From a virus: 64,000 bases of DNA. The translations under genes and the position numbers were made by a program. The notes under the pieces were generated by a model. That model did no database searches, was not told the origin of the DNA, and saw nothing but the letters and a program-made list of their open reading frames with translations. The stretch is taken from positions 47,582-111,581 of the IMG/VR virus record IMGVR_UViG_3300008117_000023; one strand, given 5' to 3'. Below, one piece after another: positions 8,061 to 16,288 of this stretch; the stretch's first letter is position 1, and the number at the start of each line of letters is the position of its first letter.

Positions 8061-8085
8061 CAAAAGAGATAACATCATTTATAAT
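8057..8085 (+). promoter_or_regulatory. Sigma70-type promoter
   Basis: TTGACA 8057-8062, 17-base spacer, TATAAT 8080-8085; overlaps the stop codon of the upstream gene. Confidence 0.88.
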
Positions 8086-8114
8086 GAAACATCAGTAAAC
8101 AATAAGGAACAAAA

Positions 8115-8828
8115 ATGCTTACAGTAAAAGAATGGATGGAATTAGTTGATTATCGTATCACCGAAGGCGGGGATTACGGTTGGATGTGTTTTGGCCCAGA
8201 CGCTTATAGTTTAAGTTCTTGGAATGGTGATCATGACGGCTACAGTTTTAATATTGTTTTTGACACTAGAACTCAAACAGTATATACTGTAGAAGTATGC
8301 GATTATAAAAACGAACGTGCATATCGTATTATCAACCCTTTGTTTAAAACCATCCACGACAGTGAATCTGAGGATCGTGGTGTACTAGGCAATCAAGCCT
8401 GGGATGATGTTAATTGGATTGATTTGGAAGCTGACGACGACTTTATCCAAAAAGGACTTGCTATTCGTGATGGCGAAGATTACGACACTCGTGTAAGCGT
8501 TCCGTTGGACTTGCCCGATGATATGCTGTTTGATCTTATGAAGCAGGCACATGAGCGTGACATTACACTTAATGAACTGATGGAAGATGTTATTCGCAAT
8601 GCTGTTGATAATGCAAAAAAAGATCCAGATGCATTTAAGGAAAGTTTTAGCGAGTTTCATAATGCTAAACCTGCAATGATGAAATCAAAAAAAAAAGAAA
8701 AAGTAAAGCGTAAACACCTAGCATATGAACTGCTAGGCGTTATCACTGATGTTGAGGAAGGCGCAGGCTTTGACGATATATGTTTAGAAACTATTAAAAG
8801 AGTTTGCGGCGAACTACAAAATGATTGA
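8115..8828 (+). CDS. Hypothetical protein with ribbon-helix-helix-like segment
   Basis: 237 residues. Central VSVPLDLPDDMLFDLMKQAH then ERDITLNELMEDVIRNAV resembles an Arc/HicB-type ribbon-helix-helix (strand, helix, turn, helix), suggesting DNA binding. A lysine run (MKSKKKEKVKRK) follows. The N-terminal 110 residues are unrecognised. AAGGA precedes the ATG. Confidence 0.6.
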   Translation: MLTVKEWMELVDYRITEGGDYGWMCFGPDAYSLSSWNGDHDGYSFNIVFDTRTQTVYTVEVCDYKNERAYRIINPLFKTIHDSESEDRGVLGNQAWDDVNWIDLEADDDFIQKGLAIRDGEDYDTRVSVPLDLPDDMLFDLMKQAHERDITLNELMEDVIRNAVDNAKKDPDAFKESFSEFHNAKPAMMKSKKKEKVKRKHLAYELLGVITDVEEGAGFDDICLETIKRVCGELQND

Positions 8829-9090
8829 CTTACACTTTAGCATTAGGAATCCGTGGAGCAAAAAATGGCGCAACATTCGCTGTTGGCATGGTAATACTCC
8901 TTGGGATCGCAAGCACTGGGAAGTTGAAGTCATACAAAGTGCAGATCTAATTGCTTTTACATTTTCATTAACACACAGACAGGACCATGCTGGTATTAGA
9001 ATTAGTACCGCATTACTCGGATATGAAATACAAGCGACGATCTACGATTCAAGACACTGGGATGAAAAGACAGCGTCCTATCACAGTTGA
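8821..9090 (+). CDS. Hypothetical protein, 89 aa
   Basis: Overlaps the previous gene by 8 bases. Tryptophan-rich (RNPWSKKWRNIRCWHGNTPW) start; C-terminal part HWDEKTASYHS. Not recognised; plausible by operon position and codon use. Confidence 0.6.
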   Translation: MIDLHFSIRNPWSKKWRNIRCWHGNTPWDRKHWEVEVIQSADLIAFTFSLTHRQDHAGIRISTALLGYEIQATIYDSRHWDEKTASYHS

Positions 9091-9388
9091 AGACTATCTA
9101 GCCAGCGAGGATGAACTAGTGTTCTTTTGGGATCCAAGCTCAATTAAACCGCCTGAGGATTTAATGAGCAAGGCTATACGAGTTCTTATTAGCGATCCCA
9201 AAGATCATCACGGTGTTCGAGGACTTGATATTAAAAGATGGGCTCAAGCCAACTGCAAAACTTTCTTTTGGTATGATGTTACTGACGTAAGTGATGCAAG
9301 TTATATCACTGACGAAATTCACGCATACTATTTTATCGATGAAAAAGATGTAACATTTTTTATGCTTCGATGGGGCGGACAGATGTGA
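9062..9388 (+). CDS. Hypothetical protein, FxLRW-tail family
   Basis: 108 residues from the ATG at 9062 (in-frame ATGs at 9023 and 8987 are alternatives but would overlap the previous gene more deeply). Ends FIDEKDVTFFMLRWGGQM, the family tail. Also has KRWAQANCKTFFWYD, the shared middle block. Confidence 0.6.
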   Translation: MKRQRPITVEDYLASEDELVFFWDPSSIKPPEDLMSKAIRVLISDPKDHHGVRGLDIKRWAQANCKTFFWYDVTDVSDASYITDEIHAYYFIDEKDVTFFMLRWGGQM

Positions 9389-9609
9389 TAGAATATCGTC
9401 ATCTTGATCATGAAGTTCTAATTGATGCTCATAAACACGGACCTGCCAGTAAATGGTGCATTGATCAGTTTGGAGCTCGATGGGAAGCTATAGGTAATCG
9501 ATCTGGACGCTGGTGTCTCTTTTGGGCCGGCCGTGATGCTCCTAAAAAATATAGGTTCTGCTTTGCTGACGAGCAAGATATGGTTTGGTTCGTATTAAGG
9601 TGGTTGTAA
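9370..9609 (+). CDS. Hypothetical protein, FxLRW-tail family
   Basis: 79 residues; ends FADEQDMVWFVLRWL. Has the family middle block KWCIDQFGARW. A GTG at 9385 overlapping the previous stop is an alternative start. Function unknown. Confidence 0.65.
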   Translation: MGRTDVIEYRHLDHEVLIDAHKHGPASKWCIDQFGARWEAIGNRSGRWCLFWAGRDAPKKYRFCFADEQDMVWFVLRWL

Positions 9610-9611
9610 AA

Positions 9612-9998
9612 ATGAATGATATAAAAGAATTCTGTCACAAGTATGATGCATATGTACAAGAAAGCAAGCGCATGCATCGTAGAAGTCGCCGTATTGATTA
9701 TAAGATGTGGAGTGAAAGCGACCCTAACATATATCAAGCTATTCCTTACGATGAAGTTAAGTGCGTAGAAATTCACCTGCCTGAGGATCGATTCCGTGCT
9801 CTATTAGAACATGACGAATGGTTATCAAAAGCAGGGTTACATGACAACAATTTCTTCAATAACAACGTAAGTCGAGTATCAAATCTAGTAGTACAAGCTG
9901 AACGAGAAACTCGCATACGACATGAAAATCCAAGTGTAAGAATTGCTTGGGAAAAATATCAAACATTGTTAAGATTAGTAGATAGCCATTATGATTAA
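9612..9998 (+). CDS. Hypothetical protein with NPSVxxAWEKY tail
   Basis: 128 residues; I chose the ATG at 9612, 2 bases after the previous stop, over a TTG at 9585. Ends NPSVRIAWEKYQTLLRLVD, shared with the products of 10915-11319 and, more loosely, 5472-5930. Rich in Arg/His/Asp; function unknown. Confidence 0.68.
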   Translation: MNDIKEFCHKYDAYVQESKRMHRRSRRIDYKMWSESDPNIYQAIPYDEVKCVEIHLPEDRFRALLEHDEWLSKAGLHDNNFFNNNVSRVSNLVVQAERETRIRHENPSVRIAWEKYQTLLRLVDSHYD

Positions 9999-10320
9999 AG
10001 AGCGTAAATTTCTTGCCTATTGGGACTGTCTTGGATTTGAAGGAATCTGGGACATCACTACCTACGAGCGCCAAAAGCTTCTAGCTGATCTTAAGAATAC
10101 TACGGTAACTGCTCCGGTTAATCTTAACGCTATGATGCTGAGAGCTAGATACAATCCACAACGTAGTCCTGAGATTTGGTTGTTTACTGCTACTGATACA
10201 ATTAGGCAAGAAGAGTTAATGGATATTGCTCGAGACAATCCGCAGTATCTTGTGGACCTAATTCGCGAGCGAGGTACTAGTCTTTATCGTAACACACCGC
10301 AGAAACAAGTTATTACATGA
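9991..10320 (+). CDS. Hypothetical protein, 109 aa
   Basis: Starts inside the end of the previous gene and overlaps tilS by ATGA. Begins FLAYWDCLGFEGIWDIT and continues with IWLFTATD; not recognised. Directly upstream of the TilS-like gene. Confidence 0.65.
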   Translation: MIKERKFLAYWDCLGFEGIWDITTYERQKLLADLKNTTVTAPVNLNAMMLRARYNPQRSPEIWLFTATDTIRQEELMDIARDNPQYLVDLIRERGTSLYRNTPQKQVIT

Positions 10321-10952
10321 TTAAGCTACAGGGCAAACTCCCTCGTGATATTGTACTGGCCTGTTCAGGCGGTGTAGACTCAATGGCTGCACTAGATTTC
10401 TTGCGTAGAAATCATCGTGTAACTGTGGCCTACTTTAATCATAAAACTGAGCATGGACAAAAAGCTGGTGCTTGGCTTAGAGAACAATGCCGTACCAAGT
10501 ATACTGATGTTCGATACAGAGAACACACTATTGAAGGCGAATGTCCAAAAAATATGAGCAAAGAAGAATGGTGGCGTAATGAACGCTATGCTTGGTTCAA
10601 TGGTGAAGCTTGGAAAGGCCATACTGTAGTAACTGCACACCATTTGGATGATTGTGTAGAGACTTGGATTTGGAGTAGTATGCATGGTACAGCAAAAATT
10701 ATTCCGTACACTCGGCAAAATGTAGTACGACCGTTTCGCTTAACCAGAAAGAGGGACTTCGAACTGTGGACAAATTTAAATAACATTGAGTATATAGAGG
10801 ATGACAGTAATGCAAATATCTGTTATACTCGTAACTATATTAGACATGAGATGATGCCGCATGTATTAAAAGTAAACCCAGGCATTCATAAACTTATTGC
10901 GAAGAGAGTACGAAATGAAGATTGGACTGAGTTACAGCCGATGTGTGCGTGA
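10317..10952 (+). CDS. tilS: tRNA(Ile)-lysidine synthase-like PP-loop ATPase
   Basis: 211 residues. PP-loop LACSGGVDSMAAL at about 15-27, AYFNHKTEHG, TAHHLDDCVET, VVRPFR, and the TilS signature DDSNANICYTRNYIRHEM followed by NPG. TilS uses ATP to attach lysine to C34 of tRNA-Ile2 (CAT anticodon), switching it from Met to Ile decoding. Only the N-terminal catalytic domain is present (bacterial enzymes are usually 300-440 aa). Two CAT tRNAs lie in this window (19085 and 22465), one a possible substrate. ATGA overlap with the previous gene. Confidence 0.85.
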   Translation: MIKLQGKLPRDIVLACSGGVDSMAALDFLRRNHRVTVAYFNHKTEHGQKAGAWLREQCRTKYTDVRYREHTIEGECPKNMSKEEWWRNERYAWFNGEAWKGHTVVTAHHLDDCVETWIWSSMHGTAKIIPYTRQNVVRPFRLTRKRDFELWTNLNNIEYIEDDSNANICYTRNYIRHEMMPHVLKVNPGIHKLIAKRVRNEDWTELQPMCA

Positions 10953-11319
10953 TATTGTTGACGGAAAAGTAGACATTGACGATGTGTTGGTGTTGATCAC
11001 TCGCACTGATTTTGATCCGAGAGATGCTGATCAATGGAAAGGTATCTGGGAAGGATACGGGGGCGGCCAAACTTTTGGTAACCCACTTAGTAATCCAGAA
11101 TGGATGGACTATCCTGCAGAGGATGAAGATCGATTTCGTAGCGTAAGCATTGAACTTTGGGAAACTGGTAAACTGCACCAACCTCGCAAGTTTGGGTCTC
11201 ACCCTCGACGATTGCCCTACTACTGGTTAGAAACGTTTGCTCCTGAAACAGAAGTTGCATCTAACCCCTCAGTACAACTCGCTTGGGAAAAATATAAACT
11301 TCTAGCAGGTCTAAGCTGA
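10915..11319 (+). CDS. Hypothetical protein with NPSVxxAWEKY tail
   Basis: 134 residues from the ATG at 10915, which has GAGAG upstream; it overlaps the end of tilS by 38 bases. Begins MKIGLSYSRCVRDIV and LITRTDFDP; ends NPSVQLAWEKYKLLAGLS. Seems to be a conserved phage family of unknown function. Confidence 0.68.
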   Translation: MKIGLSYSRCVRDIVDGKVDIDDVLVLITRTDFDPRDADQWKGIWEGYGGGQTFGNPLSNPEWMDYPAEDEDRFRSVSIELWETGKLHQPRKFGSHPRRLPYYWLETFAPETEVASNPSVQLAWEKYKLLAGLS

Positions 11320-11756
11320 TGCTGGTTAATGTAACACATGATTCTCACTTAGCGTATTTAAAAGATGACCCTGTACGTCCGCACATACCCGTAGAGTTTA
11401 GGATTAGAAAACCCAATCAAGTTTGGTTATTAGAAGATGATTTTAGCGGTAGTGTACATGGCGTAATCTGTGTTGCATATACACACACTGTACCTACCAC
11501 AGAACAAGAGTTAATGAACTTCTGCGACAACGATGGTGATATTGTTGTGTTTTATACAGTATGGAGTTATACCAAAGGTGCAGGTCGAGACATAGTATTT
11601 GGTGTTGCGAGACATATCAAACAAACTAGAAAAGTTAGTCGGTATGTAACATTAAGCCCTAAGACAGAAATGGCTAGAAAGTTTCACTTAGCCAACGGAG
11701 CAATAGTTTTACAAGAAAACCCAGAAAGTGTTAATTACGAATATTTGGAGATATAA
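11319..11756 (+). CDS. Possible GNAT-like acetyltransferase
   Basis: 145 residues. Alternating beta strands (VICVAYTHTVP; IVVFYTVWSYTKGAGRDIVF) and a C-terminal TEMARKFHLANGAIVLQ are reminiscent of the last helix and strand of a GNAT fold, but a clear acetyl-CoA loop is not visible. Overlaps both neighbours by one base. Low-confidence function. Confidence 0.5.
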   Translation: MLVNVTHDSHLAYLKDDPVRPHIPVEFRIRKPNQVWLLEDDFSGSVHGVICVAYTHTVPTTEQELMNFCDNDGDIVVFYTVWSYTKGAGRDIVFGVARHIKQTRKVSRYVTLSPKTEMARKFHLANGAIVLQENPESVNYEYLEI

Positions 11757-12229
11757 TGGAAGATACCAACGAGTATGAAGAATTTGCTAAACGCATGGAA
11801 GAACGTTTTCCAAAAATGTTCGAAGGCAGATATGGTGGCTTTGCTGTAGGTGCGGGTTGGTATCCTATTATCGAAGCATTGTGTGCTAACATTCAAAGTC
11901 ACGCAGATTGGCGAAACGATCAACGAAAACGGCTGTTAGAAAATAACAAGTATGTTCATCCAATACCCGAAGCAGTTCCGCAAGTAACTGTGGAACAGAT
12001 TAAAGAAAAGTTTGGCGGACTACGCTTCTACTACCAAGGCGGCGACGACACTATTGCAGGCATGGTACGTATGGCAGAAGCCTGGGCAGATGCAAGTTGC
12101 GAAGAGTGTGGTGCTCCTGGTACACAGCGTAATGGCGGATGGATTAGAACATTGTGTGATCTGCATGAGAATGAACATCAAGAACGATTACGCAGTCAAG
12201 AAATGAAAATGTCAGGATTTGAAGAATGA
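11756..12229 (+). CDS. Conserved phage protein with CxxC zinc motif
   Basis: 157 residues. VTVEQIKEKFGGLRFYYQGG followed by CEECGAPG and LCDLHENEH suggests a zinc-binding C-terminus (CxxC...CxxH). This GGLRFYY plus zinc-finger arrangement recurs in phages with unknown role. TAATG overlap with the previous gene. Confidence 0.65.
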   Translation: MEDTNEYEEFAKRMEERFPKMFEGRYGGFAVGAGWYPIIEALCANIQSHADWRNDQRKRLLENNKYVHPIPEAVPQVTVEQIKEKFGGLRFYYQGGDDTIAGMVRMAEAWADASCEECGAPGTQRNGGWIRTLCDLHENEHQERLRSQEMKMSGFEE

Positions 12230-12462
12230 GCGGCACGCCAGCAGACAAGAGTCCTGGTATAACAGGTTTCATTGAAATCTTTGAAGGTAGGCTAGCTAAA
12301 ATGAAGCTACACCTTAAAGAAGAACTAGATAAGGCCAAAAGCGACAGAGATCGTAAAAGCATACGTAGGATTACTGCTGATGCTAGAAAGCTCAACCGGA
12401 CACTAAAAGAAATGCGTAATGCTACAGCTAGGCATTGCCCACATTGCGGAGAGAAAATATGA
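12226..12462 (+). CDS. Small coiled-coil protein with terminal CxxC
   Basis: 78 residues: a charged helix (KLHLKEELDKAKSDRDRKSI) and C-terminal HCPHCGEKI, half of a zinc ribbon. ATGA overlaps on both sides. Possibly a dimeric zinc-binding protein. Confidence 0.6.
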   Translation: MSGTPADKSPGITGFIEIFEGRLAKMKLHLKEELDKAKSDRDRKSIRRITADARKLNRTLKEMRNATARHCPHCGEKI

Positions 12463-12905
12463 AGCCACAAGCACCAGCAGAAGGTATTTTAAAAACTAAC
12501 GACTTTGGAAATTCAAAATGGTATCACGTAGTATGCGGATGCGGACAACCAGATCATGCTTTAACTGTAGAAGTAGAAGCAGACGAAATGGGTGTTAGTG
12601 TGAACACATATGCTACAGTTAAAACTGACTACTGGACTGAAGCAGTTAAAAAGCGTTACGATATCAATAGTCCTTGGTTGCAAGAGTGGGATTGGTTTTG
12701 GAAAGATCTAGTAAACGGTGTTGTTACTAGGCTGCGCTTAACATGGGACGTTTGGACTAAAGGTTATGTTCGTGCAGAAACTACTGTTTTAATGAGTGAA
12801 CAGCAGGCAATCAATTATGCACATACATTGACAAGTGCAGTCAAAGATGTTAAACTGTTTAGAGATGAAAGTTTAAAGGAAGTACAAAATGGCTCAACAC
12901 GGTAA
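12459..12905 (+). CDS. Hypothetical protein, 148 aa
   Basis: Start at 12459 fixed by ATGA overlap. Begins MKPQAPAEGILKTNDFGNSK, then VVCGCGQPDHALTVEVE, so beta-rich with a CxC pair, then Trp-rich WLQEWDWFWKDLVNG. Not recognised. Confidence 0.65.
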   Translation: MKPQAPAEGILKTNDFGNSKWYHVVCGCGQPDHALTVEVEADEMGVSVNTYATVKTDYWTEAVKKRYDINSPWLQEWDWFWKDLVNGVVTRLRLTWDVWTKGYVRAETTVLMSEQQAINYAHTLTSAVKDVKLFRDESLKEVQNGSTR

Positions 12906-13728
12906 TTATTGGAGTTGCTCAAAGTTTGCAGATTGGATTCGCGGCACCAAAAAGCTCGGCGCCGGCACAGCCGAAGAATGGGATGAGTGGACTACTCAAG
13001 CACAAATGAAACACAACTTTCGCTACTGGTTAGCCGAAGAAGCACTTGGACACATCCAAGACTTTGTCACATGGCCTGAAAGGAAATTAAATGACATTAG
13101 ATATTATATTAATAATCGTTGGGTCAGTCGCAGCCATAGCCTTACTGCTCATGCTCGCGATATTAAGCCTGGGGATTGGTGCGATGTGGGCAATCGGTTT
13201 CTTCCTTGCCTTTTTAACGAGCTGGTGGATTTTGTTGAGATAGAGCAAGCCTGGCATCACTGCATATGGAGTGACGAAGCTAAAACTAAATTTGAAACTC
13301 CTTGGTGGCGCAAGGGATGGCTGCGTTGGAGAACTTGGCGTTGTCCAGAAGCTGGTATGGAATACTTAAAATGGGCATCAACTCTAACTAACGAAGAATG
13401 GTTAGACGAAGGTGAAAAGCACAAAGCAGAGCCTACATACCAAGCTACGGCTGCTAAAGAAATTATCGAACTTTACACCTGGTGGACTGTTACCTATCGC
13501 ACTCGTCCAGACCCATACGAAGCAAGTGGCTGGAGTGCTCACTGTGATGCTATGCGTGTAAAGTACCCTGGTAGCATGTTCTCAAGTCTTAATTCAAAAG
13601 ACCCAGAAGATCGCAAGGCCAGCGACAAAGCACACAAGTTACTTACTAAGATCGAAAAGGCTTATGAAAAGGAAGACGAAGCTATGATGATTCGTCTAAT
13701 TAAAATCCGTCAATCACTTTGGACATGA
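12889..13728 (+). CDS. Hypothetical Trp-rich protein, 279 aa
   Basis: Not recognised. Many tryptophans (WWRKGWLRWRTWRCPEAG), a GNYWSCSKFADWIRGT start, and a charged C-terminal helix (KLLTKIEKAYEKEDEAM). Soluble; conserved among related phages as far as I recall, but no function. Overlaps the previous gene by 17 bases. Confidence 0.68.
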   Translation: MAQHGNYWSCSKFADWIRGTKKLGAGTAEEWDEWTTQAQMKHNFRYWLAEEALGHIQDFVTWPERKLNDIRYYINNRWVSRSHSLTAHARDIKPGDWCDVGNRFLPCLFNELVDFVEIEQAWHHCIWSDEAKTKFETPWWRKGWLRWRTWRCPEAGMEYLKWASTLTNEEWLDEGEKHKAEPTYQATAAKEIIELYTWWTVTYRTRPDPYEASGWSAHCDAMRVKYPGSMFSSLNSKDPEDRKASDKAHKLLTKIEKAYEKEDEAMMIRLIKIRQSLWT

Positions 13729-14483
13729 ATATGACATCAGTAACACAGCTTGGACAGATACTAGCACAAATTAAACCAGCGCAATACACCTGGTTAGATG
13801 ATTTTGAAGTTAAGACTGAAGATCAAGAAAAGACGTTTGATGCACCATTCGATGTGTTAGCCTCTATTATTTCTGCTATTGACGCAGACGCACCACTTTG
13901 GGAAATTGGAGAAGCTTGGAAATCTCTTAAGTATTCGAAAGGATTCGATGGCCTAAAGGTAACTGCTCCTAACGATTTTCAAATTCAGCGAGCAAATCAG
14001 ATTCGCAAGTATTACAGGAATAAACTTACTATTCTAGCATTGAAGTCGCAGAGTATGAGTAACTTTAGAGTAGATCTGCAAGAGCTGTTAAGCATGGATC
14101 CAACAAAATTAAAATTAAAGTTTTTGCCTATGATGATTCGCTTGCCTTCTTTTTATAAAGAAGATACTATAATAGATAATCTAAAGAAAACTACAGTAGT
14201 GCCCATGCATAATCGTGCTCGACCCGAAAAGGAATCTAGGACATTGACATTTGTAGATAAGATTCATCGCAAAACTAAAAATCAAGATCTAAATTGGTAC
14301 TGGTTTGTAAATGAACAAAATGTACTGCATCGTTTGAGCGTAGACGGCAAAAACAAACTAAGTCATATTCTTGAAAAGTTTCTAGATAAACCTGTAACCA
14401 TTGAGGCAAATTATCCTGTTCAGACTGTGCGAGGAACTGATCTTAGTTTCTTCAGTGTTGAAGGTGACTGGAAATTGTTATGA
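13725..14483 (+). CDS. Hypothetical protein, 252 aa
   Basis: Start at 13725 chosen from ATGA overlap. Alpha/beta protein without a recognisable motif; basic centre (RPEKESRTLTFVDKIHRKTK). Overlaps the next gene by ATGA. Confidence 0.65.
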   Translation: MNMTSVTQLGQILAQIKPAQYTWLDDFEVKTEDQEKTFDAPFDVLASIISAIDADAPLWEIGEAWKSLKYSKGFDGLKVTAPNDFQIQRANQIRKYYRNKLTILALKSQSMSNFRVDLQELLSMDPTKLKLKFLPMMIRLPSFYKEDTIIDNLKKTTVVPMHNRARPEKESRTLTFVDKIHRKTKNQDLNWYWFVNEQNVLHRLSVDGKNKLSHILEKFLDKPVTIEANYPVQTVRGTDLSFFSVEGDWKLL

Positions 14484-14701
14484 ATCGAGATGTAAGAACT
14501 CTAGTAGATCTTGCTATGGAAGTTGAAATGGAAGATCCTATTGACTGGGGCATGTTAGCTATTAGTGAACATGATGCTTATGAACTTATGGCTTCCCATG
14601 TACTTGAGATGAATAATGATAACTTGACAAACAAGGCTATTATTGTTAAACTACTAGTAGAGAATTTTGTACTAAATCTCAAACTAATGGAATTAAGATA
14701 A
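14480..14701 (+). CDS. Small acidic hypothetical protein
   Basis: 73 residues, acidic and helical (VDLAMEVEMEDPIDWGMLAI). Overlaps both neighbours. Small acidic proteins of early phage regions often inhibit host factors, but nothing specific is visible. Confidence 0.6.
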   Translation: MNRDVRTLVDLAMEVEMEDPIDWGMLAISEHDAYELMASHVLEMNNDNLTNKAIIVKLLVENFVLNLKLMELR

Positions 14702-14943
14702 TGACAGTTAAAAAAACATACGCAGATACTGTTGATCTGCACTGCACGGATAAAAATGAAATAGTGCCAGCTGAAATCCTAGAATTTCGCCCAGGCATGC
14801 TTATTAGTGTAAGTATACAAAGAAAAATTAAAATGATACTTAAATTTAATCATCGAGGCAATAACTATGTTGGCTCGATGGCAGGTCTTGAGTTTACTAC
14901 TGCTGGCCCAAAAGAAACTATTACTTACGAAGGAAGAAGATAA
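14701..14943 (+). CDS. Small beta-rich hypothetical protein
   Basis: 80 residues with regular short strands ([39 protein letters not shown]), compatible with an SH3/PilZ-like barrel. TAATG overlap upstream; TAATG overlap with clpP downstream. Confidence 0.6.
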   Translation: MTVKKTYADTVDLHCTDKNEIVPAEILEFRPGMLISVSIQRKIKMILKFNHRGNNYVGSMAGLEFTTAGPKETITYEGRR

Positions 14944-15560
14944 TGCCACTAATCCCAATGGTTGTTGAACAAGAGACTCGCGGCGAGCGTTCATATGATA
15001 TTTACAGCCGCTTGCTCAAAGATCGAATTGTTATGCTCAACGGCCCTGTAGAAGATAATATGGCTAATGTAATTGTAGCACAGTTATTATTTTTAGAAGC
15101 AGAGAATCCAGACAAAGACATTAACCTATATATTAATTCGCCTGGCGGTGCAGTTACCGCAGGACTAGCTATCTACGACACAATGCAGTACATCAAATGT
15201 GATATTCGTACTATTGTCATGGGTCAGGCATGTTCAATGGGCTCGTTCCTAGCACAAGCAGGCACGGCAGGTAAGCGAGTAGTACTGCCTGAAAGCCGTA
15301 CTATGATACATCGAGTTAGTTCAGGTACTCCTGGAACACGTGGTTCAGTTCATGTACAAGAACTTCAATTTGAAGATGCTATTCGTTCAATGGAAGAAAG
15401 TAAAAAACTCAACAAGCGATTAACCGAGCTGTATGTCAAACACAACACCAAAGGCAAACAATACGATGAGCTTTTTGAAACAATGAAATTTGATACTTTC
15501 TTAAATGCACAAGAAGCGGTTGATTACGGTTTAGCAGATAAAGTTGTAGAGAAACGATAA
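14943..15560 (+). CDS. clpP: ClpP-family serine protease subunit
   Basis: 205 residues, full length for ClpP. The catalytic triad is visible: Ser98 in [14 protein letters not shown], His123 in TMIHRVSSG, and Asp184 in [24 protein letters not shown] (substrate-binding strand) is intact and the N-terminus begins PMVVEQ. Such subunits form tetradecameric chambers fed by ClpA/ClpX. It may make mixed rings with host ClpP, or act in head maturation, but no capsid genes are near; the early-operon location favours proteome remodelling. Confidence 0.92.
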   Translation: MPLIPMVVEQETRGERSYDIYSRLLKDRIVMLNGPVEDNMANVIVAQLLFLEAENPDKDINLYINSPGGAVTAGLAIYDTMQYIKCDIRTIVMGQACSMGSFLAQAGTAGKRVVLPESRTMIHRVSSGTPGTRGSVHVQELQFEDAIRSMEESKKLNKRLTELYVKHNTKGKQYDELFETMKFDTFLNAQEAVDYGLADKVVEKR

Positions 15561-15748
15561 TGAGTGACGGAGGAAAAGGCAGTGCAAGAAGAAAAGGCGC
15601 AGATGATGCAAAATACAGCAGTGGATGGGACCGAATCTACGGTACAAGATACAATGGCGGCACTAAAAGGGATCCCAACAGAGGAAGCCCTGACCCAGAT
15701 GCTCAAAGAACAGATCCTAAGAGTGACGTTCCTCAAACTAGACGGTGA
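15560..15748 (+). CDS. Small basic phage protein (SDGGKGS...DRIYG)
   Basis: 62 residues starting SDGGKGSARRKGADDAKYSS then WDRIYGTRYNGG. Short phage proteins with a (S)DGKGS-R start and a DRIFG-like middle are frequent. It overlaps the next gene almost completely in another frame, so this stretch seems to code twice. TAATG overlap with clpP. Confidence 0.6.
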   Translation: MSDGGKGSARRKGADDAKYSSGWDRIYGTRYNGGTKRDPNRGSPDPDAQRTDPKSDVPQTRR

Positions 15749-15941
15749 TCAAAGAATTATGACCTGTACAAAAAGTTTGAATTATATTCCAGAAAAGTCA
15801 CGTCCATCCAACAGTTCAAAGCCAAGCAAGCCTGGCACAATCAATGTTTGGGACATAGACGCTGACAACTGGCGTAGTTTTCGATATGATCGAGTTCAAG
15901 CAGTTGAACTTAACATTTCAAACATACAAGAGGTTGGTTGA
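15564..15941 (+). CDS. DUF2693-like small beta protein
   Basis: 125 residues if started at the GTG at 15564; ATG codons at 15603 and 15654 are possible starts. The segment ILRVTFLKLDGDQRIMTCT, then INVWDIDADNWRSFRYDRV, matches the pattern of a phage family (TFTKKDG-RVM ... VWDxxxxxWRSFR). Its first 60 codons lie in a different frame of the 62-aa gene at 15560-15748. Function unknown. Confidence 0.6.
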   Translation: MTEEKAVQEEKAQMMQNTAVDGTESTVQDTMAALKGIPTEEALTQMLKEQILRVTFLKLDGDQRIMTCTKSLNYIPEKSRPSNSSKPSKPGTINVWDIDADNWRSFRYDRVQAVELNISNIQEVG

Positions 15942-15966
15942 CAAATCTCCGTTTTGAGCCTATTAT
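15938..15966 (+). promoter_or_regulatory. Sigma70-type promoter
   Basis: TTGACA 15938-15943, 17-base spacer, TATTAT 15961-15966; overlaps the preceding stop codon and drives the short ORF at 16002. Confidence 0.82.
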
Positions 15967-15987
15967 AAGGTAGTTTTTTAGAACTGG

Positions 15988-15995
15988 GATAAATA
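15988..15995 (+). promoter_or_regulatory. T4-like late promoter motif GATAAATA
   Basis: GATAAATA 7 bases before the start of a 38-codon ORF. Same octamer as upstream of the fibre genes. Confidence 0.6.
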
Positions 15996-16001
15996 AAATA
16001 T

Positions 16002-16118
16002 ATGAAAAAGGAAATGCTTTCAATGCTATTCGTAACACTATCCCCCGTAGCGTCAACAACACTTGGATCAGAGAATCCAGGCAGTGACGCCACCATGACT
16101 AGGGTTATGAAGTTGTAA
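16002..16118 (+). CDS. Short ORF, 38 aa
   Basis: ATG-started, product MKKEMLSMLFVTLSPV...MKL. It lies between two promoter types (sigma70-like and late motif) and a strong terminator, a stand-alone transcription unit. The sequence also folds: GCGTCA...TGACGC around TGGAT/ATCCA, so it may be a structured RNA rather than a protein gene. Compare 21449-21550. Confidence 0.4.
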   Translation: MKKEMLSMLFVTLSPVASTTLGSENPGSDATMTRVMKL

Positions 16119-16136
16119 GTAAGCACTAACAAACTT

Positions 16137-16170
16137 TAAAAACCCTGGACTAAACACCCAGGGTTTTTTG
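16137..16170 (+). terminator. Rho-independent terminator
   Basis: AAAACCCTGG / CCCAGGGTTTT hairpin followed by TTTTTTG; ends the 38-codon unit just before the tRNA promoters. Confidence 0.88.
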
Positions 16171-16195
16171 TTGCGTAAAAACAACAAAAAAACAG

Positions 16196-16224
16196 TTGAC
16201 AGGCAAGCAATAAGGCAATACAAT
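16196..16224 (+). promoter_or_regulatory. Sigma70-type promoter (tRNA operon, distal)
   Basis: TTGACA 16196-16201, 17-base spacer, TACAAT 16219-16224. Its transcript would begin with a hairpin (TTACTTAAACAAC 16231-16243 against GTTGTTCAAGTAA 16258-16270, one mismatch). Confidence 0.82.
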
Positions 16225-16288
16225 AGACACTTACTTAAACAACAAAGCGGCTGCAGAGTTGTTCAAGTAAAAAGATTTTAAAAAGTAG

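Noticed and set aside
15560-15748. Dismissing the 62-codon ORF as a shadow of the longer frame
   Set aside because: I kept it because its start overlaps clpP as TAATG and the sequence fits a recurring phage small-protein pattern.
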